Source: Protea cynaroides (lineage: Eukaryota > Streptophyta > Magnoliopsida > Proteales > Proteaceae). Taken from it: a stretch of DNA of 64,000 bases. The position numbers and the translations under genes are program-made. Numbering within the stretch: the stretch's first letter is position 1; the number at the start of each line of letters is the position of its first letter. Of the stretch, positions 22,576 through 35,600 are shown one piece after another. Below the pieces are notes generated by a model. The model did not search any database and had not been told where the DNA came from. It saw only the letters and a list, made by a program, of their open reading frames with translations. The stretch covers positions 41,590,834 through 41,654,833 of the forward strand of contig CM053267.1 in the NCBI GenBank assembly GCA_028583415.1. Reading direction: 5' to 3'.

Positions 22576-25500
22576 TTTGTCTTGAAAAGGACATAAGAAA
22601 ATCACAATTGAAATTGGCTATTAAAAAAAAAAAAAAACTTGAGATAGATGGGAAGGCAGCAAAAATATCACAATTATGGATATTCTCCGTATTAATAATA
22701 TTATTTTAAGTATAATTATTGATATCATAATTATTTGTAATATTTTTGAAAATCACATGATATGTATAAATTGGATATTTTTGGGGATTTTTCAATTTAT
22801 ATTGTTTGTTGGTATCTTATTTGAGAGAGCTATCAACAGTAGTTGTTATTGATACAAAATCCGTCAATTTCATTTGTTTTAATATTTTTTAATTAAGTTT
22901 CAGTCACGTGTTACTTTGTCTTTGATATATTGTATTGATCCATTACTTATCTTGTATCAGTTTTCAAAATGGTCGATATCCTTTTCAATATCGTGAACTA
23001 AAAAATCATGAATGTTGGTACATATGCATGAACACATTGCATATAAGATGTATACTGATACATAAGACGGATATTTAAATGAATTAGATTTTAAATTTAA
23101 CATACGATTAATCTAGACTATGTTTTCTCTTTCCAACAGTTGAACACTTAGACAGGTAAATTAAAAAAAAAATTAAAATAAACACATCATTTATCCATGT
23201 TACAAAATACCTTCTAAAGTATTTGAAATTAATAGATATTTTGCCTATTTTAAAGATATAAATACTAAAAATACATTTCTATTAAAAAAATACTAAAAAT
23301 AAATCTTATCTAGCATCTCATGGATAGCTACCAAATGATCAAAAGCAAAAAAAAAAAAAAATTCATCCAACGGACGACGCACACACTCTCAAAGTGGTCC
23401 TCATTTCCCATTGGTCCCACAATTCTTTCTCCCTTTCCTCTATTTATTTAATGATTAGCCATCAGCGATTTGTAATTCTTTGAGCTTAATAAAAGGAAAG
23501 TTTCTAATTCTTTTGGATCGTGAACATGTTATGAGGGCTCCATATCGATTGATCCCGTCAGTCACAAGATTAGATCACTTGTATGTACATATATTTTTTA
23601 TGAGATTCCATCATCATCGATATGGTTTGGAATCCATTATTTAAGGTGGGCTGGGATCTACCTCCATATTTAATTTTTTTTTTTTTTTTCTGTGATTATA
23701 TAGCCCACCAATGCCATTCCTGGGGTTCCAGGGAGACGAGAACAGTTTAATTTGTCATCATCATCTGTTGGAGTGTTCAAGTTCACTACACGTCTATTAA
23801 GTTTAATTGGTAGTCTGATTAATTCCAACCGTTGGATGATGAATTAGAAATTCTAATAATAAGAGACGATAATAATCCAAATAAGAAAGCCATCACTGAT
23901 GTGGGGTCCACATGTCTGACATTTTGTAATCTTGTCGGCCTTGCTGATATCAGCGCGGAATTCGAGCCCCGGTCAACCGGCAATAATAAGGCCTCGGGTC
24001 ACCCACCATCTAAAGAGTAAAGTAGTTCCGATCAACAAAAATAGAAAAAACACAAGAAGAAATGAACAAAAGGGAAAGGACTCCCCCACTTGAGAGTTTG
24101 ATGAGAGAGGAATCCATTCCCATTGTGGATTTGGGTCCTGTAAAAATAAAATGAAAGAGGAGTTCTCTACACGCTAGCAGGGATATTGAAATTTTATAAA
24201 ATTGAAATGGAGGGAGGACTGATACTTGCTTGAGTCATTTGGAGGGAAAAAAAGAGGTTAGAATTCTGCGAGAAAAGAAAAATGGGAGATGTGAGAGGAA
24301 AATACATATATGAAAGTTGAGAATCAACCTAATGAATTCCTTTGTTATTTTTCTTTTGTCTTTGAGGTTATGTTTGGATGTGAAGGAATATTTTCTTTTT
24401 AAAATGGAAGAAAAAGATAAACACATAAAATGATTATTATTTCATTATTAATTTTTTTTCTTGACCTCCAAACACGTGGGTCTCTTTTACATGTATCGTG
24501 AGCCATTTTCTTTTTTTTATTCATTGGCTTGATGTGAGAGATGTCAATATATACAAAAGGAGGTGGCAATATATTGATATCTTCCATATTTTATTATTGA
24601 GTTTTGATCGTTACACTGATGCCAAAGCTACAGTGATACTATAGCCATCCATTTGAGAGTGGTCCTCACAAGGCCCACCTAATATCGTGGCATAGATTTT
24701 TTATTGTTTTTAATAGGAAAAAGATCCCCGTAATGCTAGTTTGGGGATTCTTTTCCTCTCTCTTTTATTTTTTTTCTTCCATTCTTATTTTCTCTCTCCT
24801 CTTTATGAGATTAAGGGTGTCAATTCTAAACTAGAGATGATATACCAAACCAAAACCCTCAAATAAAAACAGAATCGAGCCAAACCATAGATAATCGATT
24901 CAATTTTGGTTTTAAAGTCTAACAATCGGTTCGGTTTCAATTTTAATTGAGAAACCATCAATTGCAAACCAATAAATTGAATAAACAGTTACAACATTTG
25001 AATGTTATAATATCTCTTATTCTCTCTTTCTCTTTTGTCTTTTTTATCTCTCATCGTCATTTTATATCTATCAAATATGATAGACTTTCATACCCTTTCA
25101 ACTATAATTTGCAAATTTCCTAACATTAATTCGTCTCTATGCACCTCCTTTCCAGCCATATTTTCTTGAAAACTATTAAACTACTTTTCCCCTCTTTCCA
25201 CAACACCCCCTCCCCCACAAAAAAAATAAAAAAAACTTAAAAAATTCACCGAAAGTGATCGTATGTAGCTGAGTCACAACCGACCACTTGACCGATGTCG
25301 TCCTAATCAGATCTTGATTCGAATCGTACAGTTATGAAATGGACATCAATCGAATGACCGAACCACTGGATCATACTAGTCTGTGGTGAGGAGCAAAAAA
25401 AAAAAAGAGGAAATTATCATGCGTAGTGACTGTGAAGTGCAAAAGCCGCAATGGCCCATTGGGTTTTCTTTATTATACTGGTGGGCCTGCAGGTGGGCTT

Positions 25501-27172
25501 ACATTAATCCTTTTTCTTTTTGGTAGTGTCTTCGTCTGGCCTTGACAATCTGACAGGATAATCGGATTCAAATCGTCTTCTGTCGTCCAGTCATTGTCAA
25601 CCATGTGATCACTACTGACGCCTCTCCGACGATAGAGAGAATTTATGTGACCCAATAACCAACCCATCCGGAATGTACCAAATATGTAATGTGTGAATGG
25701 GGTTGGCCATTTTACAGTCCACGACTCTAGGTTTCGGCTCCTCTATATTGAGGGGGTCGCTACATCTATTTGGGATTGAAAGGGTTTCAATCGGAAGGGG
25801 CAGAAAAGGAAGAGAATCGAAGAGGGGTTTCAGTCCGGAATAAGGAGGAGAAGAAGATTTTCAAGGGGATAATCCAAGGGTGGTAACCTCTTTCATTGCA
25901 GTTGTCTTGCGGTTATCCCGGAGATCATGGGGAATATTAACCTTCCTATTAACTGTCTGCTATGGTGGCATCTGACAGCTGGACTTGGGATGATGTCACG
26001 TGTCTTGTCTATATTAGTGACTTGTATTGAACACGTGCCCTTCTCTGATTGATTGTTTTATTATCTCTCCAATAATTATTAAACCTAGTGTACATTATGA
26101 TCTTAATATTTGTAAATTAAGCAAAAATTATATAACCATAGAATGGGATGTATAGCATCCACAACCACTAAGTAGCATGTTTGACTATCAAAACAAAAGC
26201 ATTTTAAAAGCATTTTATCCATCTTTAACAAAAGGTATTACAGAAACAAAGAAAGTCAAGTTAGGTGGAAAGATTTGTCATAATGGCTGATTAGGTGAAA
26301 TTTAATGTGTATTGATCACCAGTTACCACCAAAATTATTTCTTAAAAAAATAACTCAAATAACATCATGTTACCAAGCAAAACCATTTAGAAGAGTTGAT
26401 CATTCAGGTTCATCTTTGAGTGTCCTTTCCCTTGGGTGGAATAGTAGGTTGAAAGACAAATCTTTTATGAGATTTTATACATTGTCAACTCCACTCTTTA
26501 CATATCTTGAATTCTGGATAGAAAAAAACAGTTTGTTAATGGATATAGTGGGATTATTAAAACCATGCTTTACACAAGTAGGGACTCTGTTGTATTTGTC
26601 AAACCTAAGGAAACTGGATAATATATATATTTTTTTAATTTTCTTTGCTTTCAGCCATACAAAAGTTGCAGTCAAACAAGGAGGATTGATTGCTCAACTA
26701 AGAAATTGTAAGACAATATCTTGCAATCATCACTGCCAGACACAAGCATTGATGGATCTGTGTGTGAAAAATCAGTACTCCAAGCTCTCTTTTCCTGTTC
26801 TTTATATTCCATCACACTCTGCAAACCCAGAAGTCAAGACCCTTTGCATCAAAATCAAGAACTTATAACACTGTGGAAGACCCTATTATCATAGTGTTAT
26901 AGCTCATATATAGTTAGTTTCACAATCACAATCAGCCCACTGATTGCTCAGCCATAATGGTCCAGCCTCCAGTCCGTTTGTAAAGCACTGGAATTTAGAA
27001 AAGCTTCAAGGCTTAGATAGAAGAAATTATTTTACCTGCTGGGTCTTAAATCCCAAACAGTTACTATCCCCTCATAATCACTACTGGGAAATGGTTCTTA
27101 GTGTACTTGTTACAACTCAGGCAACTAAGTTTGGAACATGTGACATCTAATTCTGTCAATGTTGCTGTAACA
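22576..27172. other. Gene-poor AT-rich stretch
   Basis: No supported gene. A lone foldback-type end (GGATTCAAATCGTC, near 25563) lies without a clear partner. A 187-codon open frame at 26305-26868 starts with ATG but matches no family I know, has no neighbouring gene signals and sits in AT-rich sequence; I do not call it a gene. Confidence 0.45.
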
Positions 27173-27288
27173 CTCTGTAGTGAGGATTCCACTCATTCAA
27201 AGTGGATCGGTGTATATTTCGATCCACTTAAAATACATCGAGATACATGCGGATCCACTTTTAATGAATGAGATCCTCATTACAGAGA
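27173..27288. mobile_element. Inverted-repeat MITE (CTCTGTAGTGAGGAT ends)
   Basis: Left arm CTCTGTAGTGAGGATTCCAC and the reverse complement of the right arm CTCTGTAATGAGGATCTCAT match over about 38 bp. The centre has three GATCCACTT-type words. Same family as 13209-13367. Confidence 0.7.
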
Positions 27289-28406
27289 ATATTTTTTCCT
27301 AATAATAGCCCCACTTTCCAATACTTCCATTCCTTTCTTCTCTTTCAGTCATTAAACTAACACAGGAAGTTCCAGTTTGAATCATTCACTAGGTTCACAT
27401 ACTGGCACCAATTTCCTACAGCAATCCATACAAATGGTGGGTCAAAACAGTTTATGTTCATTGATTGTATCTTTTACCCCATTACAGGCATTTTTTAGGT
27501 TTTAGACAAGATCCATAAAAGGAAATAACATGTCAAAATAACATAAAAAATTCTAAAGCAACAGCAGCTAAAACCCAAATCCTCAAGATTGAGATCTAGT
27601 TTCTTCAGGAGCATTAGCCAACTACTGGATTGAATGAAGCCTAGAATTTTGCAAATTGCAAGTAAATCAAGAAATAGAAACTGTTGTAAAATATGCATCA
27701 CAAACATCATCTCAATTGATCATCACAGTTTTGAGATAAACATATGAGATATAGAAATATAAATAATAATAAAATTGACTTACTCAAATACTCCATGTAG
27801 ATATCCATAAATTCACCAAGAAGGCATATAAAAGCAACATTTAAATTGAAGTATCTCATGCGGCAAACGAACGCAAGGGTTGAGTCATAGTCAAGACTAC
27901 TTTCTTTACAATTGTAATCATCCCCTGTGGTGCAAATCGAGTTCTATGCGAATCGATTTCTAAGATATAACAACCCTCAAAAACTGAAAAATATTGTCTT
28001 GACTTTCATGTTATACTCAGAGATTCAGAAGGCCATGCTCAATAGGTAAAAAATCAAATGAACAATGATGGGATCATAATAATATGATTTATCAGTATTA
28101 TAGTTAGAAAACTCAACAGCTTCTATTCATGTGTCAGCCAAGTCGAACTATGTCTAGAATTACCAATTAATTTCAGTTCTCTTAAGCTTCTCAGTGGTAC
28201 AGCAAGTCACTATAGTTAATATTGAATTAATTCAAGGAGATCTTCATACGAGAGAATCCAAGCCAATAAACACATTATGTTTTTGGACAATATTTTTTTG
28301 GTTTATTAAATATTTTTAGAGCAAGTCAAAATTTTTAGTCACGAGTCTTTTGAACTTTCAAAATTTCAAGTCACAAGTCTTTTGAACTTTTTTTTGGGAG
28401 TGGGGG

Positions 28407-29570
28407 TGTCACAACGCATTTCGGAGATATCAGGGCCATGACTAGGACGTTTACTGTGGTCCCAATCAACCAACAAGATCTCGATGCAGTATTGCAACGT
28501 CCCATCATGTTATCCCATGCCCACTAATAACCATTACATAATCAGAGTGAAACAGTAAAAACGAAAGACTTTAATATAATATCAAGGGCAATATAAATTG
28601 ATGGATAAACCATAATAGTTGTTATTTGTTATTTGTCTCACAAAATACTCACAACATAAGGTAATAAACCTCAAATAACATCGTCAAATATGTGAAAGAA
28701 AAAGGACAACAAGTTCAATTGAAAGTAAATAAGATCAAGCTTGGACTCCATAGGCACAAGCTTCACATGAACAGTTTAACTGTATGCTTCAGAAGTCGGA
28801 TCCTCCACGTCCTTGTTGTAGTGCTCTACAACATACGGATCATCCGCATAGTCAACTATAGTGTAACCTGCATCATAATTTGAAAAGAACTAAGCACATA
28901 GGGTGAGCTTCACTAAGCTTACTGAGGGAATTGGGGCACGCAAACAAGCATAACAATATGAATAGATGAACTAAGTCAAGTATTAGTGAATCACAAATAG
29001 TATATTGGGCATTGTCTGCTACCTCGTGCAGAAACCCTCACCGCAAAAATGAGAACGACATTGCCACACTAACATCGGCAACACCGGCCCAAACCAAACA
29101 TGGGCCCTATCTTGGCATCTTGATCCCAGACCTCAACTTCATCCCCGTCCATAATCAGACCCAGCAATGTAGGGGGAAGGTAACCTCATCCATGTGGATT
29201 CAAATCGTCTCATCCCTGAGATTTGGGAGGCGTGGCGGCGACCCCACTGGATGGTCTCCATGTGGAGGTCGGATGAATCCGACCCCTCCGTTCGAGCCGA
29301 CACTCTCTTGTCGGCTCGGCTTGTCGGCTCGAACGGAAGGGTCAGATTCATCAGACCTCCACATGGCGACCATTCAGTGGAGTCGCCGCCACGCCTCCCG
29401 AATCTCAGGGATGAGACGATTTGGATCCCATCCATGTCCATAATTAGACCCAAGCACGTACGGGTAGATAACATCATCTCAGCCCATAATCAGGCCCATA
29501 CACATAGGGAAAGGGAACCTCTTAATATGAGCTCATACCAACACGTAACTCTTTTGTTAGGAGCGATGTA
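28407..29570 (-). mobile_element. Decayed LTR (Ty3-type), minus orientation, right limit uncertain
   Basis: Starts TGTCACAACGCATTTCGGAG, the inverted form of an LTR ending in ...TGTGACA. On the minus strand it contains GATGCAGGTTACAC after a GAGCTCACC-like block, the same landmark order as in the solo LTR at 61175-63456. Near 29140-29510 a unit of about 45-50 bp beginning CCATAATCAGACCC repeats three times. No opposite end or target duplication was found. Confidence 0.55.
29196..29428. mobile_element. Foldback element G (233 bp), near-perfect hairpin
   Basis: Arms of about 100 bp are almost exact inverted copies (e.g. GATTTGGGAGGCGTGGCGGC against GCCGCCACGCCTCCCGAATC). Ends are GGATTCAAATCGTCTC and GAGACGATTTGGATCC. 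The 9-bp duplication CATCCATGT is perfect (29187-29195 and 29429-29437). It is inserted in the decayed LTR and looks like the youngest member of the family here. Confidence 0.9.
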
Positions 29571-29993
29571 GTCACATGGGGATATATATCTAACCGCATG
29601 CAATTCTAAATGTCATTACAATTCCATAAATTGTACACCGGTGGGGAAGTCCTTAATTTATACAAGTTCATGACGTCATGTACCAAGGCAAAGAGGCCCA
29701 TTACTGTAGCTAACACTTCCGAACCCAAGTAAGCCAAGATTGGTGAATGTTGGCACTTTTTGATTGTTCACAAAGGAGCCCATGACCCATAGAATGGTGC
29801 CTAAATCTTGTTTGGGTAGAAATCTCAGAGCTTAGAATAAAACTTTTTTTTTCGTAGCAGCTTAGAATAAAACTAAAAAACTATAAAAGACTGAGTTTAG
29901 GACAAGACAAGATATCAAATCCTAGGGTAACCAAAACAAAAACTTTTGTGGGTAGAGACGACCAAAGGTTTATTGGAGTTTGATCGATTACAA

Positions 29994-30790
29994 AGGTAAA
30001 TTACATTAATCTCCCTTGTATTTTGATTAAATGATACAAATCTTCATTGACAGTTTCAAAATTTCATTTAACTCCAATGAACTATCGGTGTCAACACGAG
30101 ATTAACACAAGACAGTAAACCATTGCCCTTACTTTTGCCTTAAGAAAACCAAAGGTCAAAAGCTTCAAAATGTTTATTGTAGATCAATGTCTGCTAGTGA
30201 TATCTACAGAGACACGCAAAGATCTCGGAAGGATTAGAAGAAGTATCCGAAATTATTTTTTAGTCCTTTCATCCTTCGGAAACCTGAGTTTATGCGAGAA
30301 TAATTGAGAAAAGACAAAAAGGAGAATCTCTATCAAAATTTTGAAATTCGAAACTGTTTCAATGATGTATTATTGTTCGTAGATCGGAACCGAGTTTCGG
30401 ATGTCTTTGGTTGGATTCTTGACCTCTCCCGCCATCGTTGACATGACATCATGTCCAATATAACTCAAATACACCATCATTGCTCCATTGAAAATCCCAG
30501 TTATTCCAAACGGGTTTTGTGTTTTGAAATCTCAAAAAACGAAGAGGAAGATGACAAAAGGGTTTTAGGGATTGAAGGGCAAACTTTGAACTTCATTACC
30601 TTTAAGAGGTAGTTTGGCTATTAAAATTGATTTGGCCACTTGACGTCACCGACTAACATGCTTCGCTCCAAAGGACAGTAGCTCAATGTCATGAAATTGA
30701 AAACTTAGAGGAGGTCCATGTAATTTTGCAACTGACAGGAGGTTCGTATTATTTAACCAAACTATATGAGATGTTAGTGTACTTTATCCT
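29994..30790. mobile_element. Long inverted-repeat element upstream of AGO6
   Basis: The left end AGGTAAATTACATTAATCTC and the reverse complement of the right end AGGATAAAGTACACTAACAT begin about 100 bp of diverged inverted arms. The 600-bp interior is unlike the arms and has no recognised coding content. No target duplication was seen. Confidence 0.55.
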
Positions 30791-31084
30791 AATTTTTGGT
30801 TTATAAAAAATTGAATATATCCAATTAAAGATGGAAAAAAAAACATCGATTGATTGTCCCATTTGTCCAATCGCGATCTAACAGTTGGAATTCATTGGAT
30901 CATATACCGATATATTGATATGCATACAGGTGACGATTTTGATTCCGATTAAAGAGCGATTGACATCCTAACTCCCAAGTAAGGTAAACACTATGCGTTT
31001 AGTCACCTATTATTTTTTATTGGTAAGTAATAATATTAATAGTAGAAGTCTGAGTCTCTCGGATTCAGAGTTTTGCTATTTCCC
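30791..31084 (+). promoter_or_regulatory. AGO6 copy 1 upstream region
   Basis: Sequence between the inverted-repeat element and the presumed 5' UTR. Similarity with the second copy begins near 31068 (TTGCTATTTCCCTCC). No canonical TATA box is evident where the second copy has TATAAATA; copy 1 reads AATATTAATAG. Confidence 0.4.
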
Positions 31085-32668
31085 TCCATTCCTATTCTAA
31101 CTCCAGGAGCCTTTTTTAGAGTCTCAGTTCTCCGCTTCGACGAAGAAACCAAAACGTCTGCTGCGTTACTCCAGATTCACAGCTCCCCGCCTCGAAGAAG
31201 AAGCTGAAACCTCTGTTGGTATCGTATCTTATATATTGGGGAGCTTTCAGGGTGATAATTAGAGTTATTTTGCTTTCCACAATGATTTTACGAGTATATT
31301 GTGCTTATATTTTGTCATTTCTTTTTGTCTGTTATTTCCTTACTCCCTATGCGAGGGAGCTTTTGAGATTTTAAAGATTGCTTGTATGTTTCTGCAATGT
31401 TTATTTATATTCTACTTCATCCCTTACTTTTTTGGGCTGGAAATCGATTACTACGGTAGTGTTTGCCGTTTTACGTGCCTGCTTGCGAAGCGGCACTCTC
31501 CGATCACTTTATCTAAAAAATCCTTGCGACATTGTTGTTTTCTGCTTCGTGTGATTATTATCTTTGTGTCTGGACCTAGTTTTTGCATAATTTTTTTCCA
31601 ACTTGATTTTTAATGATCTATTTGAGTTTGCATGTATGTATTCTCACTTAGCTTCTAAAAAATTTTGTACAATTTTATCTGTACATTTCAGCCTTTATCT
31701 ATTGGAAAGTCATTTAGAGTTTTAATTTGTGCTTACCCTCCGTATTCTTTTTGCTCATGAATAGATGTGTCTACGTTGGTGGCTTATTTCATTACTGTCT
31801 ATGCTTGCAGAACAATAGCTTCCTTTGGCTTTATCTGAGAATTCTAGTGGGCATTGTTGTTTTTTTGGTTCTTATGATTGTTTTCCTTGTTTGTCTAGGA
31901 TAGTTTCCTCCCTCAGGGAGTTCTGAAGCTGTTTCGTGATTCTCTCATCCCCTCCCCCCCCCAATTCATCACCCTCCCCAGCCTTTATGTATAACGTGTT
32001 TCACATTGCGTTCCAATGGTTAACATATTGAAGAGATTGGGATTTTCCGTCTTCTTAGCCGTTATTTCTTCAGTGTTTTAATAATTATAGTAAGTAGGTG
32101 CTTGTGCTCTAATTATCGGTAATTTGTGTAGTATCTTGATCCATTCGTTGAACTTTGTTTTTTAGGACCCCCTTTCCTTGCATTTCACACTTTGCTTTTT
32201 GCCAAATTTATTTATTGGTTTTCTAGCCATGATGGCTTTGTTAGAGTGCTAACTGCTCTTTTTGCATCTTGATGATTATATGGCCTGATTTTCTCAAAGG
32301 ATTGTTGGGTTTAGTTGTTAAAAGTTTATTCTATTGATGTATTATTTTCTTTACTTAATTTCTCAATTGATGTGGGCTGAATTTCAACTGAGAACATATT
32401 GAGGTGCAATAGATCTTATTTGTCATTCACAAGCCATATGGTTGGTCTGTTAGTTTTGCTTACATCCAAGAACTTGTGACTGCATGGTGTTTGATGGGCG
32501 TATATATATACAAACTTGTAGGAACTTTATATATATATATATATATATAAAATTTCTTAATATCAAATTACCGTAACTTAGAAATAGAACCTCTTTTCAA
32601 TATATAAATAGGGTTACAAACAGATTTACCCTTATTTATTTTTTCAGGGATACTTGTTTGAATGAAAG
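31085..32668 (+). other. AGO6 5' UTR with leader intron
   Basis: A probable non-coding first exon ends ACCTCTGTTG at 31218 before GTATCG. The acceptor TTTTTCAG ends at 32647, giving a leader intron of about 1.43 kb. The exon and both sites are repeated in copy 2. The transcription start is not fixed. A TA microsatellite lies at 32528-32549. The 104-codon open frame at 31299-31613 is inside this intron and is not a gene. Confidence 0.6.
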
Positions 32669-35600
32669 ATGGAGAAATCAGAGGTAGCGGACATAGGAGG
32701 AGTTTCTACCCTAACTTCTTCACGTCAAAGTATACCTCAAAATGTGAAGCCTGAGCAAGTGGAACTTGCAAAGCGTTCGGCTATAACTAGGCCTGGTTTT
32801 GGAAGTAATGGACGGCGTATACAGTTGCTTACAAACCATTTCAAAGTTCACGTTAATGCTCCAGATGGAGTTTTCTTTCAGTATAGCGTATGGTTACCAC
32901 ATTTATAATTCTTTAATTTGTTTGTGGTTTTAACAGTTGTCTACAGAATTAATGAGCCTATAATTTTCTTCAGGTCTCAATAACCTCTGAGGATAAACGA
33001 CCTGTTGAAGGCAAGGGCATTGGCAGAAAAGTTATTGGTAAACTCTACCAAACATATTGTTCAGAACTTGCAGGGAAGAACTTTGTTTATGATGGAGAGA
33101 AAAGCCTGTATACAGTAGGTCCTCTTCCTCAAAATAACTTTGAGTTTACGGTTGTGCTTGAGGAATCGTCTCTTATGCGGTTTGTCTCTTTCTACCATTT
33201 ATAACTCTTATCTATCTTGATTTCATGTTCCTTGTCCATCCAAGATTTATTGTTTTCTTTTGCTTCATGGTAGCAGTAATGGGAGCCCTGGTTTGAATGG
33301 CAGCCCCAGTGAGGTTGACCGTAAACGATCAAGGCGCTCATATCAGTCAAAGACCTTTAAAGTAGATATCAGATTTTCTACAAAAATTCCCTTGAAGTCA
33401 ATTGCTTTGGCTATCAAAGGAAATGAAGTGGATAGCACTCAAGATGCACTAAGGGTGCTTGATATTATTCTTAGACAACAAGCAGCTAACAGGTGTTTGA
33501 AGCTTACCATAGTCTGTTTCTTGCTTTTGTGTTGATTGAAATCTGACCGTTGTTTGACACAGGGGATGCCTTCTAGTTAGACAATCCTTTTTCCATGATG
33601 ATGTGAGGAACTTCACAAATGTAGGAGGGGGAGTAACTGGTTGCCGAGGGCTCCACTCGAGTTTCCGTACCACACAGAGTGGTTTGTCCTTGAATATGGG
33701 TGCGTCCTTGATTACATTGTTGTTGTAGCATTCATGTTCACACATTTTTTTGCTACTTCCCCCTTAACGGAGCTTTTTTTTTTTGACAGATGTGTCGACA
33801 ACAATGATATTGACTCCTGGTCCTGTTGTAGATTTCTTAACTACCAACCAGAATGTAAGGGATTACCGCCAGATTGACTGGGTGAAGGTAAAAAAAACAC
33901 TTGATGCTGCCTTCCTTAATTCTGACATTGTAGTATCTTCTTCTTACCTTAATGTCTTTTGTGGACATCAGGCCAAAAAAATGCTGAAAAACATGAGGAT
34001 CAAGACAAGGCACAACAATATGGAATTCAAAATTAAAGGATTGAGTGAGAAGCCTTGCAACCAGCAATTGTATGATACTTTTTTTTAGTGCTCTAGCTGC
34101 GAGATAATTATCATCAAGATTTCTTAATTGCCTTGGATTCTTTCTTTTCCTTCATATTCAGTGGCAATAACTTCTAATCTTTTTTTTTCTTCGACCAAAG
34201 GTTCACACTGAAAGTGAAAAATGGAGATGGTGCTAAAAGCGAGGACCAAACAATGGAAGTCACTGTTTATGATTATTTTATCCAGCACCGTAAAATAGAC
34301 CTAACTTACTCTGCATACATGCCCTGTCTTGATGTTGGTAAATCAAAACGGCCCAATTACCTGCCACTAGAGGTCAGAAAGATTCTTCTGTTTATATGAT
34401 TGAGCACTACTTATGTACTTTTCTCCTTCTGCAGCCTTATTTTTACCCTTTATTTCAGCTCTGTTCACTTGTGTCACTGCAAAGGTATACAAAGGGACTA
34501 TCAAGCATGCAGAGATCTACGTTAGTCGAAAAATCAAGGCAAAAACCTCAGGAACGCATAAAAGTTGTGACTGATGTAGGTTTCTTCGGTTACCTTCATT
34601 CTTGTTTCATTAGTGTTTCCATTTCTTCACACACATGGCACATGTTATGGTAGGCTGTGAGAAATTACCGATATGATGAAGATCCAGTGCTTGCTGCTTG
34701 TGGAATTTCCATTGAAAAGACGCTAACTGCAGTTGATGGCCGTGTTCTTAATGCACCAACAGTAAATTTCTTCCTTTCTTCCGTTTCTCTGGGCGATATT
34801 CCCTTATTCTTATTTTGGGTAGTATGATGTCTTCTTCAAATTGATTATCACTTTTATCTCTTTCTTTTTGTGTGCTCCTGGTTCCAGTTGAAGGTTGGTA
34901 ATAATGAAGATTGTGTCCCTCGAAATGGACGATGGAATTTTAATAACAAGGTAATGCCTATTTTATTTTATTATTATTATTATTATTATTTTGCATTACA
35001 TGATTGTAGAAATATATGTCACTTTGATTTATCTTTTCTGCAGAAACTATTGAACCCCACTCGGATTGATCGTTGGGCAATTGTCAACTTCTCGGCGCGT
35101 TGCGATATGAGCTATCTGTCTCGGGAACTTATCAACTGTGGGAGAAATAAAGGGATTGTAAGTTACCTTATGATTGTTTATAATAGTTTTAGTGTAGTAA
35201 GGTGCATCTTTTAAGTTTTGCAATTTCTCCCTGCTTCAGCTTATTGAGTGCCCGCATACATTAATCGAAGAAGAACCTCAGTGGAGGAGAGCTGGTCCTG
35301 TTGTAAGAGTTGATAAGATGTTTGAACAGATAAGGGATAAGCTTCCTGGACCTCCTCAATTTATTCTATGCATACTGCCGGAGCGGAAAAATTCTGATAT
35401 TTATGGTATGCTTGTACTTATTCTAAACATGTATATTTTTTTGCGATTCTTATTCTGAATGTTTTTGCATTTCCATTATTAAGGGCCATGGAAGAGGAAG
35501 AACCTTCATGAAATGGGAATCGTCACACAATGCATCTCCCCCATAAAGATCAATGATCAATACTGGACAAATCTTCTTTTGAAAATCAATTCCAAGGTAA

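Noticed and set aside
26305..26868. 187-codon ATG-started open frame
   Set aside because: No recognisable domain, biased toward Leu, Ile, Lys and Phe as expected from AT-rich DNA, no promoter or splice context. Probably chance, though protein search would settle it.
29012..29571. Open frames of 112-143 codons on both strands
   Set aside because: Mirror-image translations of the foldback arms within a decayed LTR.
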